The notes under the pieces were generated by a model. That model was given only the letters and a program-made list of their open reading frames with translations. It was not told the DNA's origin and did no database searches. From contig LATX02000221.1 of NCBI GenBank assembly GCA_001466705.2, positions 248,001 through 312,000 on the forward strand: a stretch of 64,000 nucleotides of DNA. The letters are read 5' to 3'. The stretch is from Moniliophthora roreri. Taxonomy: Eukaryota > Basidiomycota > Agaricomycetes > Agaricales > Marasmiaceae. Positions 11,566 to 24,400 of the stretch are shown here, one piece after another. Both the position numbers and the translations under genes were made by a program. Positions within the stretch are counted from its first letter, which is position 1, and the number at the start of each line of letters is the position of its first letter.

Positions 11566-14500
11566 AGACATCTTTATGTGTTCTATGTCTGTGCCATTGA
11601 AATGATGGAGTGTAATACATACTTGTTATAATGTACATGGGCACTGTAATGGGTAAAAGCGCAACTGGAAGACGATGAGTAAAGGCAAGCGGCAGCCTCA
11701 GGTAATTTTTTCCTCTGACCGCCACCACGATCACGCACTAAACCGCAGGACGGGAGGAAAGGCCAGTGCGAGTAATTTTCATAGATCACCATCGTTTCGT
11801 CGTTCTCTGATTAACCCATGACACAACCGCCCTCGTCGAGCCAACCCGTCGTCAAGCAACCCGCTTATTTTTTTTTGTATGCTGGGTTGAAGGTGTGTTC
11901 GTTCGTATCTCTTGCTGAGTTCTTGCTATCAACATTCAGCATTCAGAAAGAAGAAATCTCAACCCACAATCTGGTTATACAGATTGGATTATACCACCGC
12001 GATTCCAAATTCAAACCCTGCACTTCCTGCCGCGATTAGGATGGTGGCTTTGAGAAAGAAGAGGGCTGGTTACACTGTGACGGAGTGTGTTCCCTTTTTT
12101 TGCTGGTTGTATCTGTCTCACTGACCAACAACTCTCACTCTCCTTCTCGCGTGAACCATCTGATCTCACGACAAATTCACTTCTCATCCTTTCCGCTTCT
12201 CTGTCAAAGGACCGCCCAACCACTGGATGTAATGATGTAATGTGGATTGAGATATGGGGTACTGTGATTGGTACGCCCCATTGGTTCTCTCAGCTGGACC
12301 TCTCGCTGACTGTTTCCTGCCGTAGAAAAGGATATCCGTTCATCGTTTAGTGCATATCTAGAACATGATATGAGATATACAACACGGGTGAGTCGCGTTG
12401 ACTCCATATACTGGTTATCTGGCTAATGTGCGCTTCTATTACTATAGGTGTAGGCTCTATCGATGAGCGCAGTTGCCCAGACCTCAAAACCAACCCACAT
12501 CTGAACGCGCCATCAGTCATCCAAGTACTGGCCACATCGACGCAACACTACAATATAGATGTCATGCTGCTACCAAACCTGCACGGCGAGCGTGATAAAA
12601 GTCACATTTCATCAAGGATGTTCCTGCTTGTGTTCAGGCGTCGAGAGTGCTTTATCTGGCTCTGTTGGGTCTTAATCAAGGCTTCGTGCTATTTGCTGGA
12701 TGAGAAGAGAAGGCATGTTGGCAGTTTTCTTTGTCTCATCGTCTTTCTAATACCTGTCATTTAGCGTATCGATATCTCGTCATGGCGGTTTATGGTTTAT
12801 AATAATCCGCGATGGCTCGAGGAACTGAAATCGACGCCAAACTCTGCGATAGCGTACACCCTGACACACTACCTATTACCTCGTCCTGAAGCCTCGTGCT
12901 ACGTGTACGCCGTAACTCACAAGGCCGATGGATTCGAACTGTTAGAGGAGGGATCTTGAACGCTCACATTTGGGCTGTGTTGAGCTGCGCTTGTGGCCTA
13001 TACCATCTCTCGGGACTAGTAGCTCGCGTAAGACATCAGTTACCCAGACTTTCAGGCCACCACAGGCAAGAGTGGTCAAAGGCGAAGGTGAGTTACACCC
13101 TACGTGTCCAATCCATTGTTAATCGATATCATATAGAACAAGCAAAAATCTAGTCATGCTCGTAGTGAAAAGTGACCGCGCATGAGGATCGAGTATTGCG
13201 ATGTACGACAGTTTGACCATGCGAACTACGACGTGATAATAGCCCATATCGAGATTGAAGCTAGTGCTATGAGAGCTTATGGCGCAGACCGCGGAACCTA
13301 TCACTCGGCCTCGGGGCCTATCACTGATACTGCCTTTACCATGTCAGACAAATAGGTGTAAAGGGGATTCGGACACATACACGAAAATAGGATGTTCTAT
13401 CGAGGTGTGAGTGCAATTGTCGTTGCGGTAGGTCGTCACCGTAGCTGAAGCGGTGCTCTCTCGCTTCATCGTCGCTATAGATTGTGCATGAGGACGACTG
13501 ACGGTAGTGGTATCCGGTGCGGTTCTAGCATGTGTAGAAGATGGTGCTGTAGACGTTGAAGTGCCTGGTCGAGATGTACGAGTGGTGGCAGGGATAGAAT
13601 GTGTACGTGTGACTGCTGATGCGGGAACGGGTTTCGTCGTAGGTTGTGTAGTACGTAGGTTTTGTTGCGGTTCGTTTCTCTTTTTTTTTGAGTTCGGCTC
13701 GAGCGATATGGAATGGGTTGTCTTCTGGAGAGACAGTTCAGCTTGGGATACATTATTAAAGATTAACCCGATATTGTTAATATCTGGAACGATATCTGGC
13801 GATGTCGGAGGTCTCTTTACCTTCCAACTTGCTTATAGTCCGGCAAATCAAAATCGAATGGCAATTGATAAAATAGGTCTACGCGCCAGTTATGGGCCAA
13901 CATACAAACGGCTACTCACCAAGTGTGTTCGGCGTCATCAACTAGTCCCAGCAAAATCCAGCTGCAAGCCATCTCCCAACCATTTCTCGAAAATCGCCAC
14001 TCCCAAACCGAATCATTTCGCTTCAAATCCAAATGGCTTTTGATGGAGACTACACAGAGAAGAGAATCCTGATTATACCCGCATGCCACGCGTCTTGTTG
14101 CTTGACACTACACCACGTTACTACTCTATAGATCTCTCAGCTCTTTGTCTGGAATTCTACGTCCCCAAGTCCTATCCTACTCGCCATTCTATTCATCCCT
14201 GGTCGCACTCGAGTCCAGTACTGCGCGTTGAGCAGTGTCGAGGAGCCTCGACTCAGTCAGTCGCCGCTCTCAAATCGCCGCTGCCCATAGGCCATACTTG
14301 CATCGCAGCTTGATGAAGACTTTTACGCAAGATGATGGAGAAGGGATGCTTCATTACACGCTCGGATTTTCGTCGCAACTTTCAGACACTATCGAACCAT
14401 GAGCCGTAGTTTTGAGGTGCGTTGAATCATATATTCTCATTGTTGAGTCTTGCTGATATATTCTCGATGTAGCTGGCCAAATTTTTCACTTTGAACAGTC

Positions 14501-16641
14501 TTGTTAGGCCTACCTGGTGCACCTTCAAGAGGTCTCGGACAATATTTACGTGGCTAGGGGAAGGAGACAACACGAATAGTCATTTACGTTGCGATCCTAA
14601 TTCACGTTCCAACTCCTTCAAGAGGGTTAATCTTACACCAGACCATCCTCAAGCCTTCTCGCGTCAACTCAAAACAAGAGCTACTCGAGCGCTCATAGCC
14701 TTTCTACTCGCATTTACACCATCCCTCAACCACAATTTTCTCTGGGCACAGTCAAGTCACAACATGCGCTGAATCCGGACGTTGCTATCAAATAGGCATG
14801 GAAATGATTCGGTGTTGTCCAGGGAGGTGCGTTTAGCCTTACTCGCTTATGTTTCACTTGCACTCACAAATCCCGATGCACATTGTAGCGTCCTCGTTAG
14901 GACAAGAGCTGACCTTTTTCCTAGCGTGAGTCGTGTGATGGAGCTCGTTCTCATTGTAACCTTCGTCCCTCATAGGCTGGTTCGACATTCAAGCTTCAAG
15001 GCTCAAGGCTCGATCTGAGAAGAACTCATCACGACTTGGCAACCTGAACCCATAACGCAAACAATACCCAGAGCCCAAAGAAGCTCGTCAGGTTAGATTC
15101 TCAAGCCATACACCATGGTCCGAATACTGGTCGACTATGATAGGATCCAAACTTGAAGGCGAACGTCCACTTCAGTCGGAGCCGTATTTTGCGTTCAGAG
15201 ATGGGAATATGGAGAAACTTGGCATTAGGCGACTTTGGATGAGGTATGTTGGATGTTCGCTCACACCAGCTCACCGTCATACTCACTCACAACATTACAG
15301 GCTTCTTGTGTAGCGCTCTCGTCTCTTCTCCTTGTCTGATTCGTCCTTGGTTCATTACAAGGAAGCTATCGAAGACAGCGAAAAGTGCATGGGTAAAATT
15401 TCGCAGAATAAACCATTCACGTCTCAAGTATTATCACAAAGGCATAGAAGCCTGTATATCTTTGGGAATACGGACCTACGCATGGAAGCAGATCCCGAGG
15501 TCACTTACGGAGAGAACTTGTAGAGACAGACTCGGAGGTAAGTTTGTTCTTCCGCGCGATTATCCTTGGTATCGATTAGATCGATTGGAGGCTGACAGGC
15601 TCCCAACAATCTCCCACGTCTCTTCTTGAGCTGCATTCACGTAGGTTCACGTCCTGCTCGGAATGCAGACAATAAAAGGAATCTTCAGCTACGAGGAATG
15701 TGCATGGCGATCATGAATGCAATGGTATTGATATCGTACAATTGAAACATGGCTGTGGCGATCTGCGACATCCATTGCGCAACTAGACCCGATAAGCCTG
15801 CACAGCTCAATTTTTGCACCAGCCTCATGCGTGACGCCATCTGACGAGAGTGCTCGAGAAATGCCATTTCCACGTTGTTAGACCACTCACAGTAATGCAC
15901 ATTGCTTCCATGCGTACTCCTTCATTACAGCTGTAGCTTGACAGTGTATGTTCCGAGGATAAAAATTAGAGTTTCAGGCTCGGATTAACCGCCTGCGGCA
16001 GATAATGATCATGACCTTGTCGCCGCGACTTCTTGCATCATTATCACCACTACACCTTCACACACCACCAAAAGGCCAATTATCATACATGCGAATTATA
16101 TACTTTGGAGAGGTGAAGTTGATCAGGAAAGACATTTGAAGGGTTACCGTAGGTGACTATTGGGTTCTCATCGAAGAAACTACTTACTGAATGTCGACTC
16201 AACAACACAACTAGTACTCGAGCCACCTCCAGACCTACGAAGTACCTGGGCCACAAAGCGCGTGATTCGATACCATTGGGCTCTCGAGGAAATGAGCCGG
16301 ACAGATGCGGTTCATTGTTCGCTATTCTTGGGGACACCAGCGGCGTACGAAGGCAAAAGATACCTGTTGAGATTGAGATTGGCCTGGACTGAATGGTGCG
16401 CCTTTTACTTTGACACTCGCTGTCAAAATCTCACTCATAGACATCTCTTTATAGCAATCTTGGGGGCAGTACCCAGTTGATCGACGCCAACACTATCACC
16501 TGCAAAGGGGGTTAGCATCCAATCCAATTTATCAAACCTAATATCGATTGACATATAAAATGGTACAGCACTTTGTGATTTCCAGAAAGCATCTTGACTT
16601 CTTATCGCCATCACCTTGCTCGACCATATCCAAAGCTGAAA
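11566..16641. repeat. Gene-poor left flank of tandem unit 2: eroded repeated modules
   Basis: Same module order as left of copy A: 11815-12150 (MTQ.PSSSQ exon-like piece), 12450-13080, 13430-13745, 14040-14510, and 16000-16641 directly before copy B. In 11818-12770 several exon-like pieces join with plausible GT-AG borders (around 11892, 12271-12325, 12385-12448). They code for short segments such as LDYTTAIPNSNP and DVMLLPNLHGERDKSHISS. I could not assemble a protein I recognise and the frames are short, so no CDS is called. 14510-16000 has no supported gene. Confidence 0.55.
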
Positions 16642-18714
16642 ATGAGTATCAACCACTCATCGAGAGTCTCTATCAAGGGCAAGAATACCTTCAATCATAT
16701 TCATGGGCATCAGTTTAACGCGCCAATTCACGGAAACGTCGTCTTCAGCGCTGGTCAGGAGGTAGTGAAGCGTACCGAGTATGACGAGGTGAGTACTCTA
16801 ATCATTTTGATGATTGTTTGATACATTAACCAGAAGGCTTTGCAGTTCCAATATGTGAGACGTGGAAACATGATCATCGTCAAAGAGATACACTTTGCTG
16901 AGTGGGACTGGAAATGGCGACCTGGGAAGGTGTTTGCCCGACACAAAATCCGAAGAACCATATACACCGTCGAATTAGTTGATCGACAATCCAAATTTAC
17001 TGCTATGGTCTATGAAGGCGAAGATGCACACAGTTTCTGGGAAGACGATTTCCAACAGTTTTCGCAGATAAAGTGGGCTCTTATCTGTCGCTTGAGATCT
17101 CTGTATCTGACAGTTCACCAGCGATCTGGGCTCATTTCGATTATTCGGCATTAACCAGTCGGCAATACCAGCACTGATATTTCATCATGGTATGACTCAC
17201 CTTATGTTACCCCTCGATGGCATATCCTAACGACATTCGTAGAACTAATTCCTCTGGGGCACATTTTCACAGGATCGATCTGGATGGACGTCTACTTCAA
17301 ACATCTGAGTGTCAGTCCAGATCGCCACTCTCGTCTCAACTTCTTGAACTGACGTTTGGCTCTTCTAGCGTAACATGGGATGCCGCCAGTATTCTTTATG
17401 GGTGAACACGACCAGCGGCATGCTTTGCAGTGGGCCTGAAGGCCCTTATTTCTCCCTTCAGACAAATGTAACCAAACCTATTTTTGTCCCTCGCACTGTT
17501 GACATGTTGAAGGATAACACTTCCTGCAGATTCTTCAGCAAGTTTGGATCGAGTGTGGACAGTATTGTATTGGCATGCGCACGATATAGTCGGAAGGACA
17601 CCTATCTCGACAATCTATTCCCGGTCACGACAGACCACAAAACCGAGGATCCCGATCATCCTGCCTGGATTCCACTGACACACCCCCACATCCACCGCCT
17701 TTGGAGGAATTCACCCCATCACATCCTGATGAACGACATAGGTGGGCTTCAGTTTGACACTGTGTATTCACCATCACTGGAGGCCGTCGCGAGAAGGCCG
17801 CAAGGAGCTGGTTCATTGTGGAAGTTTCAGAAGAGTAGTAGTAGGGGCCTCATAGATGAAACAGTACTTGATGGGGGGCTGACACGGTAAGTAATATCAT
17901 GGTCGTGTTTGATTTGGGCTCAAGCGTTCACAGCTTCAAGTTAGATCTGACTCACTGGGGGGATGTTTATCTTAAGGCAGAGTATGCTTTGTGGAAGTTT
18001 AGCAACAAGTGGTTATTGCAATCCTGCCGGGTTTTCGACGCTCTTGATGTGACAGAGGGGAAGGAAAACTTTTGTACGTCCCTTGTTGGATACGTTCTGA
18101 ATACTTATCACCCTCCCTACCATCAGTCATCATTGAAGTCCCCGACCTGAAGATACGATCCACCCCACGTCGTAAATATAGAAGCCTTGCGGTATTTTTC
18201 AACCTCTGTGATGGCGAACTCCCTGTTGAAGAAACCCAGCCCTCACCTGTATACCTTTTCCTTCGTCCCTTCCCCACGACAATATCGGAACTTGTGTCCT
18301 GGCTTGAAGGACAACCCTACTTTTGGTCCTTCGATGAGACCGGTCAATGTGAGATGTCAGAGGAGGAGCGTGAACACTGGAGGCTTCCAGTACTCACTTG
18401 TACGACACGGTGGAAGAACGACTCTGTTACACTGCAATCTTGGCCAACCTCCACCTACATCGCCCTCCGGGATTGGCAAGAGGCTCGGGGCTTTGACCCC
18501 ACTAGCTCTGATTGGGCACAAGAGTTGGGCTATCCCAAGTTGGAGATTACTGGTGCAAGGAAGTCTAATATCAGTTTGGGGAAGCTGTTGACATTCCAGG
18601 TGAGCTGCTTGCATTGGACAGTTAGATTCACGCACTGATTCTCAGAAGACAGTGGACGGAAGCTCGTGGTGGGAAGCTTTTGGAGGGTCAGGAACCAGTG
18701 CATATGGGCTTTAA
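16642..18714 (+). CDS. Kinase-like Agaricomycete family protein, copy B (8 exons, 569 aa)
   Basis: Tandem paralogue of 9474-11565. Exons 16642-16788, 16846-17072, 17122-17189, 17243-17310, 17369-17886, 17934-18073, 18127-18599 and 18646-18714 join into 569 codons plus stop. Introns sit at the same places and phases as in copy A. Several introns here contain stops or are not multiples of three (16789-16845, 18074-18126), which confirms that the in-frame gaps in copy A are introns too. Blocks FQYVRRGNM, VELVDRQSKFTAMVYEGEDA, LFGINQSAIPALIFHHE, YSLWVNTTSGMLCSGPEGP and ALRDWQEARGFDP mirror copy A. The final exon codes for a Gly/Ser/Trp-rich tail unrelated to copy A's basic tail. Function is unknown; no catalytic kinase motifs are seen. 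Confidence 0.82.
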
Positions 18715-19672
18715 CAGATGTTAATTGGATTGTACATGTACTCTATCTGTGTCTTTGAAACAATGCAGTGTAATACATACATTGTTATAATGTACATAGG
18801 CCGTAAGGTGAAAGCGCAACTGCGATGAGTAAAAGGCAAGCGACAGGCAATTCCTTTTGCTCTGACCGCCGCGATCACGCACCAAATTGCGGGACAGAAG
18901 GCAAGACCGGCGTGAGTCATTTTCATAGTTCATTGGCATCTCATTGTCTTCTGATCAACCCATGACACAAGCGCTCTCGTCGAGCCAATTCGCCGTCAAG
19001 CAGCTCCGCTCATCTTTTTCGTATGCTGGGTTAAAAGGTGCATTCGTCCGTGTCTCTTGCTGTGTTCTTGCCATCAACATTCAGCACTCAGACACAAGAA
19101 ATCTCAACCCATGACCTGATTCTACAATTCGGATGATACTACCGAGATTCCAAACCCTGCACCTCCTGCCATAATTAGGACCATGGACCAATCATGGTTT
19201 TGATGTCAGACGAACGGGTATGGAAAGGATTCGGACGCACACCGATTCTGAAACCCGTGCAAATGGTAGATCGTAGTACGTTCCACTGAGGTATGTGTAG
19301 TTGTCGTCGCGGTAGGTTTCCTTTGCACGGGATGTGTTTAGTTGAAGCAGCACTGTCGCTACAGACCGGGCAAGAGGACTGATAATAGTGGTATTTGGTG
19401 CGGTTCTAGCGTGTGTAGAAGGTGACGCGGTAGACGTTGAAGTACCTGGACGAGATGCACGAGTAGTGGCAGGGTTGGTACGGGAACGGGTTTCGTCGTG
19501 AATAGCTTCGGCAGCGTCGTAGGTTTTGCAGTAGGTTTTGTTGCGACTCGTTTCTCTTTTTGGAGTCTAGCTCGAGCGATACGAAATGGCTCGTCGCCTT
19601 CTGATATGTTCACAAATAAAACGACGCATACATGGGATACGCTCTACGCAGATGTTAAGTATGCTCCGGGTC
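18715..19672. repeat. Third, truncated repeat unit
   Basis: 18958-19190 repeats the MTQ.LSSSQ module (third copy) and 19300-19610 repeats the Thr/Ser/Pro-coding module seen at 6150 and 13430. On the minus strand the latter reads like a low-complexity tail (TTRASRPGTSTSTA). The repeat stops abruptly just before the METTL24-like gene, so the array seems to end here. The 3' flank of copy B (18715-18950) is also similar to that of copy A (11566-11800). Confidence 0.55.
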
Positions 19673-21102
19673 TCACTCGAATGCGAAGCCTTCCGAGTCC
19701 TCTATGCCGGAGCCTTCTTCCTCGAATAATGACCAGCTTCGTTCGATCCTGTCGCCGGAGTGAGGAGGCTGCGGTGGCGGCACTGGTTCTTTACCAGAAT
19801 GAGGATGGTGCGGGATATGTTCTAGAGGAGGCCGATGTCCGAAAGGCGGCGGGGGCGGATGACCGTGCTCGAGACTGCCATGCCCATAATGTGGCTTCTT
19901 CCCGTTCCTGGGCGGCTTACCATGCCTCGGTCGACGTGGATGTGCAGAAATAAGCAGAGGATCTCCTCGAATGTTGAAGAACGAGTACTGTATCAACGCC
20001 GTCAGCCCAAATTCAATCATTTGCAGGTCCTGCAGCTCACCTGGACACTTTCATCTCTCGGCGAAATCCAAAACGGCCTCAAACCAAACTTTTCGAGTTT
20101 CTCCCACCACTTGAGGAAGGTAGGCAAGTTGTCGTGTTCGGTATGTCCCGATTTAAATACGGATGCTAACTGCCCAATAGGAAGTACGGGCGCCAACTCT
20201 ATCGGTCGTGGAGGAACGTTGGGTGGTGGTGGATACGGATCGGGTGGTGAAGCAAGGCGGTCGAAATCGTATTCGCCGAAGAAGGCTTCGAGCAGATCGA
20301 GGTTCTCGGTTTCCATGTTGATGATATCGATAAAGGTGTGGTTATTCTGCACCATGAAGTCAAAAAGTGTCTGGTTGGACTGGAGTTTGATACTAGTAAG
20401 TACAAGTTTTGGCGTCAGTGATGAGCGAAAGTTGACTTACTTCGGCGGTGTTCAGGGTATATGTCTCACAATTGGGAGCCCTTGTCAGCAAAGATTTGTG
20501 GGACGAAGAGTTTGACTCTAGTAAGATATTATTAGGCCTTGCCGCCAACCAAGCAACGCACACATACCGATCGAGTACACAATACATTTCTTCATGTGTA
20601 CAACACGCTCGAGTCCACAAAGCCATTTGGGGCTTTCCGTTAGCCTGCCCAAACGTTGGACGTGATGAGGGCATTGGAAGGGTGCGGGAAACAGGTCCCC
20701 TAAGCAAATTGGTGAGTATAGAATGAATATCAAAGTGTCAGTAGACTCACATAGTTTTGCTTCGGTATTGTTGACAACGCTAGCTGCTCTGATGACTTGA
20801 GGTCTCTCCTTGATCAAATCCTGATATTGCCGTTCGCTGAATTTGATGCGTTCGCGAATGAAATCGATGTGGAATGGCGGTGGTGGCAGATGAGGTCGTC
20901 CAGAGGGTCGGAAGAATGGTGATCCTTTAGGCAGATTGAGGAGCCATGGCACAGAAAAGTATTGAGAAACAGAGTAGAAAAGAGAAACAAAGAGTGTGGC
21001 TGAGAGGCAGACGAGAATCACGAATCGGGTACGTTGTGTGAGTGGAGAGCCCACTCCTGGGTTTTTGCTATCAATCGTTGAAACTGGGAGCAACTGCCCC
21101 AT
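19673..21102 (-). CDS. Type II membrane-anchored METTL24-like (Methyltransf_22 type) protein, degenerate core
   Basis: Five exons (21102-20751, 20699-20568, 20517-20441, 20379-20041, 19987-19673) give 404 residues. A transmembrane helix at about 26-46 (FVILVCLSATLFVSLFY) suggests a short cytoplasmic tail and luminal body. Then come the family blocks DLFPAPFQCPHHVQRLG, KWLCGLERV, CIVYSI, HTFIDI, LKWWEKLEKFGLRPFW and YSFFNIRG. From memory, fungal relatives have about 40 residues between the CETY and FIDI blocks and a KIDIEG acidic motif. Here the spacer is short and the motif reads INMETEN, so SAM binding or catalysis may be lost. Residues after about 310 form a Pro/His/Gly-rich extension ending in an acidic stretch. 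The third intron's acceptor (after 20380) was chosen because it alone keeps frame. An upstream ATG at 21222 is possible but would add unusual sequence. Confidence 0.75.
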
Positions 21103-21404
21103 TATCAGGGAGAGGCACACATTATGGAAAGGCAGGTATGTCATTTTATAGACATGGTGCCTATATCGTGCGCAGCAAGATAAATAAACATACCGTCGCT
21201 TGACCGCCGCAGTGCACCTCACCGATCTGCGATGCGACGCAACGGACTCGAGGAAGACAAATTTAGATAATGAAGGGTTGCATCAGAGGAATCGCCAAAG
21301 GCTTTACAATTGAGTGTAATGCGGATTTATAAATAATACATCCTACGTGAATCATGATAAGAAATCGAGTCGTGCAATGAAGAGAGTCCGATAAAAATGA
21401 GTAC

Positions 21405-24400
21405 TCAAGCCATCAGTGGAATCTGAGAGTCGCCAATGACCATGAACGGTATCTGTTCGGCATCGTTGAAAGACAGGACATCATCCAACTCAAAGCCGGT
21501 ATGGGTATTATTCCACAAAGACCGAACGATGAAATCAGCTGGGTTAGGATCGAGGACTTTGGAGACCGTCGGGTTCAATACGAACTTCACTGTACCATTT
21601 GTCAATGGGTGGTCAACTGGCAGGTTAGAAGGGACTTACAAGTACGGTCAATACCAGGTATGAGGTAGAACCCATTGGATAAAACACCCGTAGTCGCATC
21701 TACAAAGGTTCCGATCGTTCCGTAAGGATGTTCAATCCAGGTCCAAGGGGCAACAGCTCCTTTAGCGGAGAGAGTGAAGGTCAAATCAGAGCCCCGAGTA
21801 ACCGCAATTTGGGGATCCTTCAGTGTTGCACTCGCCAGCGAAGCTGGTGTGAACTGAAAAGTTCAAGGTCACCACGGTCAGCCAAAGATAAGCATGGAGA
21901 GGCAGCGAATCCAGTCCACTCACGTAGTTCTCGTTCGTGAATGTCCGACCATCAACTTGAGCCGTTAGGTTCAACAGCATCCATACGTCCGTTTCGTTGG
22001 TTCCTTGAGGCAGGATATTGGTCAAGTTTTGCTGCTGCAAGATTAACGAGTTGTTCAACGTCGGCACCGTAAAGTCATGCAGGCTCGTGTTCAACACTTT
22101 CCCCGACCAATCGTACCATGTCAACTGCGCAGTCCCCGACACATCGTCCCATCGATCGGAGGTAACAAGCACCTCTAGACTCTGGTTCGACACCGTCCAG
22201 AACGGATGAATGATCAGAGGCGCATAAGCGCGAACCAAACCATAATGCAAAACTTTCCATCTACCCGAGTATTCGAGGCTGGACCAGCTCACGCCTTGCC
22301 AGATATCGTTCAACTGCCAAACGATTCCACCGAGGTTGTTCTCCGATTGACCGGCCCCGTGACGATACCAAGCGATCTCTGACATAATGGTCAGCGCTTG
22401 GAAGACCTGCGTGCTGTAGCACCATTGCGCGAATGTTTGATTCGAGTCAGAGGTACCGGGCCGGGGTAACCACGTCTCTACAGCCACAGTCATCTCTCGT
22501 TGGCCCTCAGGAGCGTTCGGATTAGGGAATGCGAGTCCGCCGGCGGGAGGGTGATGGTCTCGAGACATTACGACTGTCGAGTTGAACGAGAAGTCCTCGG
22601 GCGAAGTCAGAGCATCTTGCCAGGTGTAGAAAGATGGCATGGAATGGAATCTGCAGTGACGAAGTGAGCCAACGCGTTGCGAGAAGGTGGAGGATAGTCA
22701 AATACCCGAATTCATTCACGAATCTATGATTTCGAGGAATTAGCGCCGTCTCAGCAAGTCGCGTAGCATACACACCTGGCAACAGGATAGGTGCTATAAT
22801 CAAAGGCGTGGGTTGCGTCATAATCAAACCGCTCTGAATAGACAAGGTGTGAACGGCTGAAGAGAATATCATCGAGTCAAGAAACTCACCAGCATTGCCA
22901 TACAAGTTTCCTGCAGTTTTGTTGTTAAGCCTGAGAATGTATGGATCCAAGGTGAAGACACCATTGGTCGTCGAACAATCCGTATACGGAACCTGCAGTC
23001 ACGGGTTTAGCAAAAATAGTAATTGACTTCCTCAAAGCGCCCTTACCGAGCGGGTTTCGGACAAGGCAATATCGTGCAGGAAGTCTTGGAACATAAACAC
23101 AAACTGTGAAAGCGTCAACTCGGCACATCGAAACATTCAAAAGCTATAGCTCACCTCATTGAGGTAAATAGTACCATTGTCTAGTGACGTGTTGGTAAAG
23201 ATCGCGATACCTTCAATCTCGTTACCACCAGCCCATTGAGCGACACTCGGATGCCTATTTATTCTCCTGACATTCTGCCGGACTTCAGGCTCGACAGACT
23301 CGAGCAAGAAGTCGTTGATAGGAATTAAAGCATCAGAGAAGATGAACTCTGACCAGGCGAGTATACCCAGCTCATCGCAGATGGAGTAGAAGTCATAGAC
23401 GCCACCAGCAGTAGCCGAGTCGGAAGGTTGGTATATACCGCCTCCCCAAACTCGGAGCTAAGGAGTAACAGTCATCAGGTCTCGAAGTGACTAAATATGA
23501 CCATTGACATACGATGTTCTGACCGCTCATCACAGCACTCTCCAACACCCAGCGCACTTGTTCCGAGGTAATCCTCGAGTAGAAGGGGTCGAAAGGCACC
23601 AGATTCGTGCCCAAACTATAGAACGCCTTCCCATTGATCTCGAAATGATACTGATCTCCCGGAAGGATACCCCGCTGTTCCACATCCTCTTGAGAATACG
23701 GGAGCTGTATCAGCCTGATGGTTCGGAATCCCGTCCTCAGGGTAAAAGTCGAACTGCTACCTCCAGGTAAGCTCAGGGTTCCAGTGAGGTTGTATAGCTG
23801 AGGTGTGCCAAGATTACGCGGGTACCATCGCTTAGGAGCGGAATCCGGTACGGTCCATTGTATGCTGACGAACGTGCTAGTATTGGCAGGTCCAGGTAGC
23901 GAAGGAAGGCTAAATGCCTCTGACGTCAAACCCAACTCGGGAAGAGCTAGAACCAGTGATGGCGACTGTACGGGCGAGGCAGTTCTCAAAGCCAAGGTCA
24001 CATTTAGTACCCAATCTGCTGATTGGTTCGGTGGTATGGTGAAGTTCGAGCCTTCCTTATATATGTCCACTGAGGATTCCTCGATGAAGATGGGTTGGCC
24101 TGCAAAGGCCTGTTCTTCAGAGACACTACCCCCGGCTGCATTGGCGAGAGTGATCAGGAAGGCAGGTTTGAATATCCCAGTTGGCACAAATGCAGGTCCC
24201 TATAACAAAAATTGAAGAGTTAACGAAGGCTCGGAAACGAAGCCTGGAATACCTACCCAATCCCAACCAAAGTCGATTTGGATCTTGCGAATGTAATGCC
24301 GTGCTGCAGGGTATTCAAACTAAAATGAATTACATCCGAATCAATTCATATGTTTTCAAGTCCATTGGGCATAATGATACTCACTATACCATTCCCACCG

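Noticed and set aside
12928..12945. GATTCGAACT, resembling the reverse complement of a tRNA B box
   Set aside because: The flanking bases do not form a T-arm or acceptor stem and no A box lies at the right distance; the same word in the 5590 copy is GATTTGAACT.
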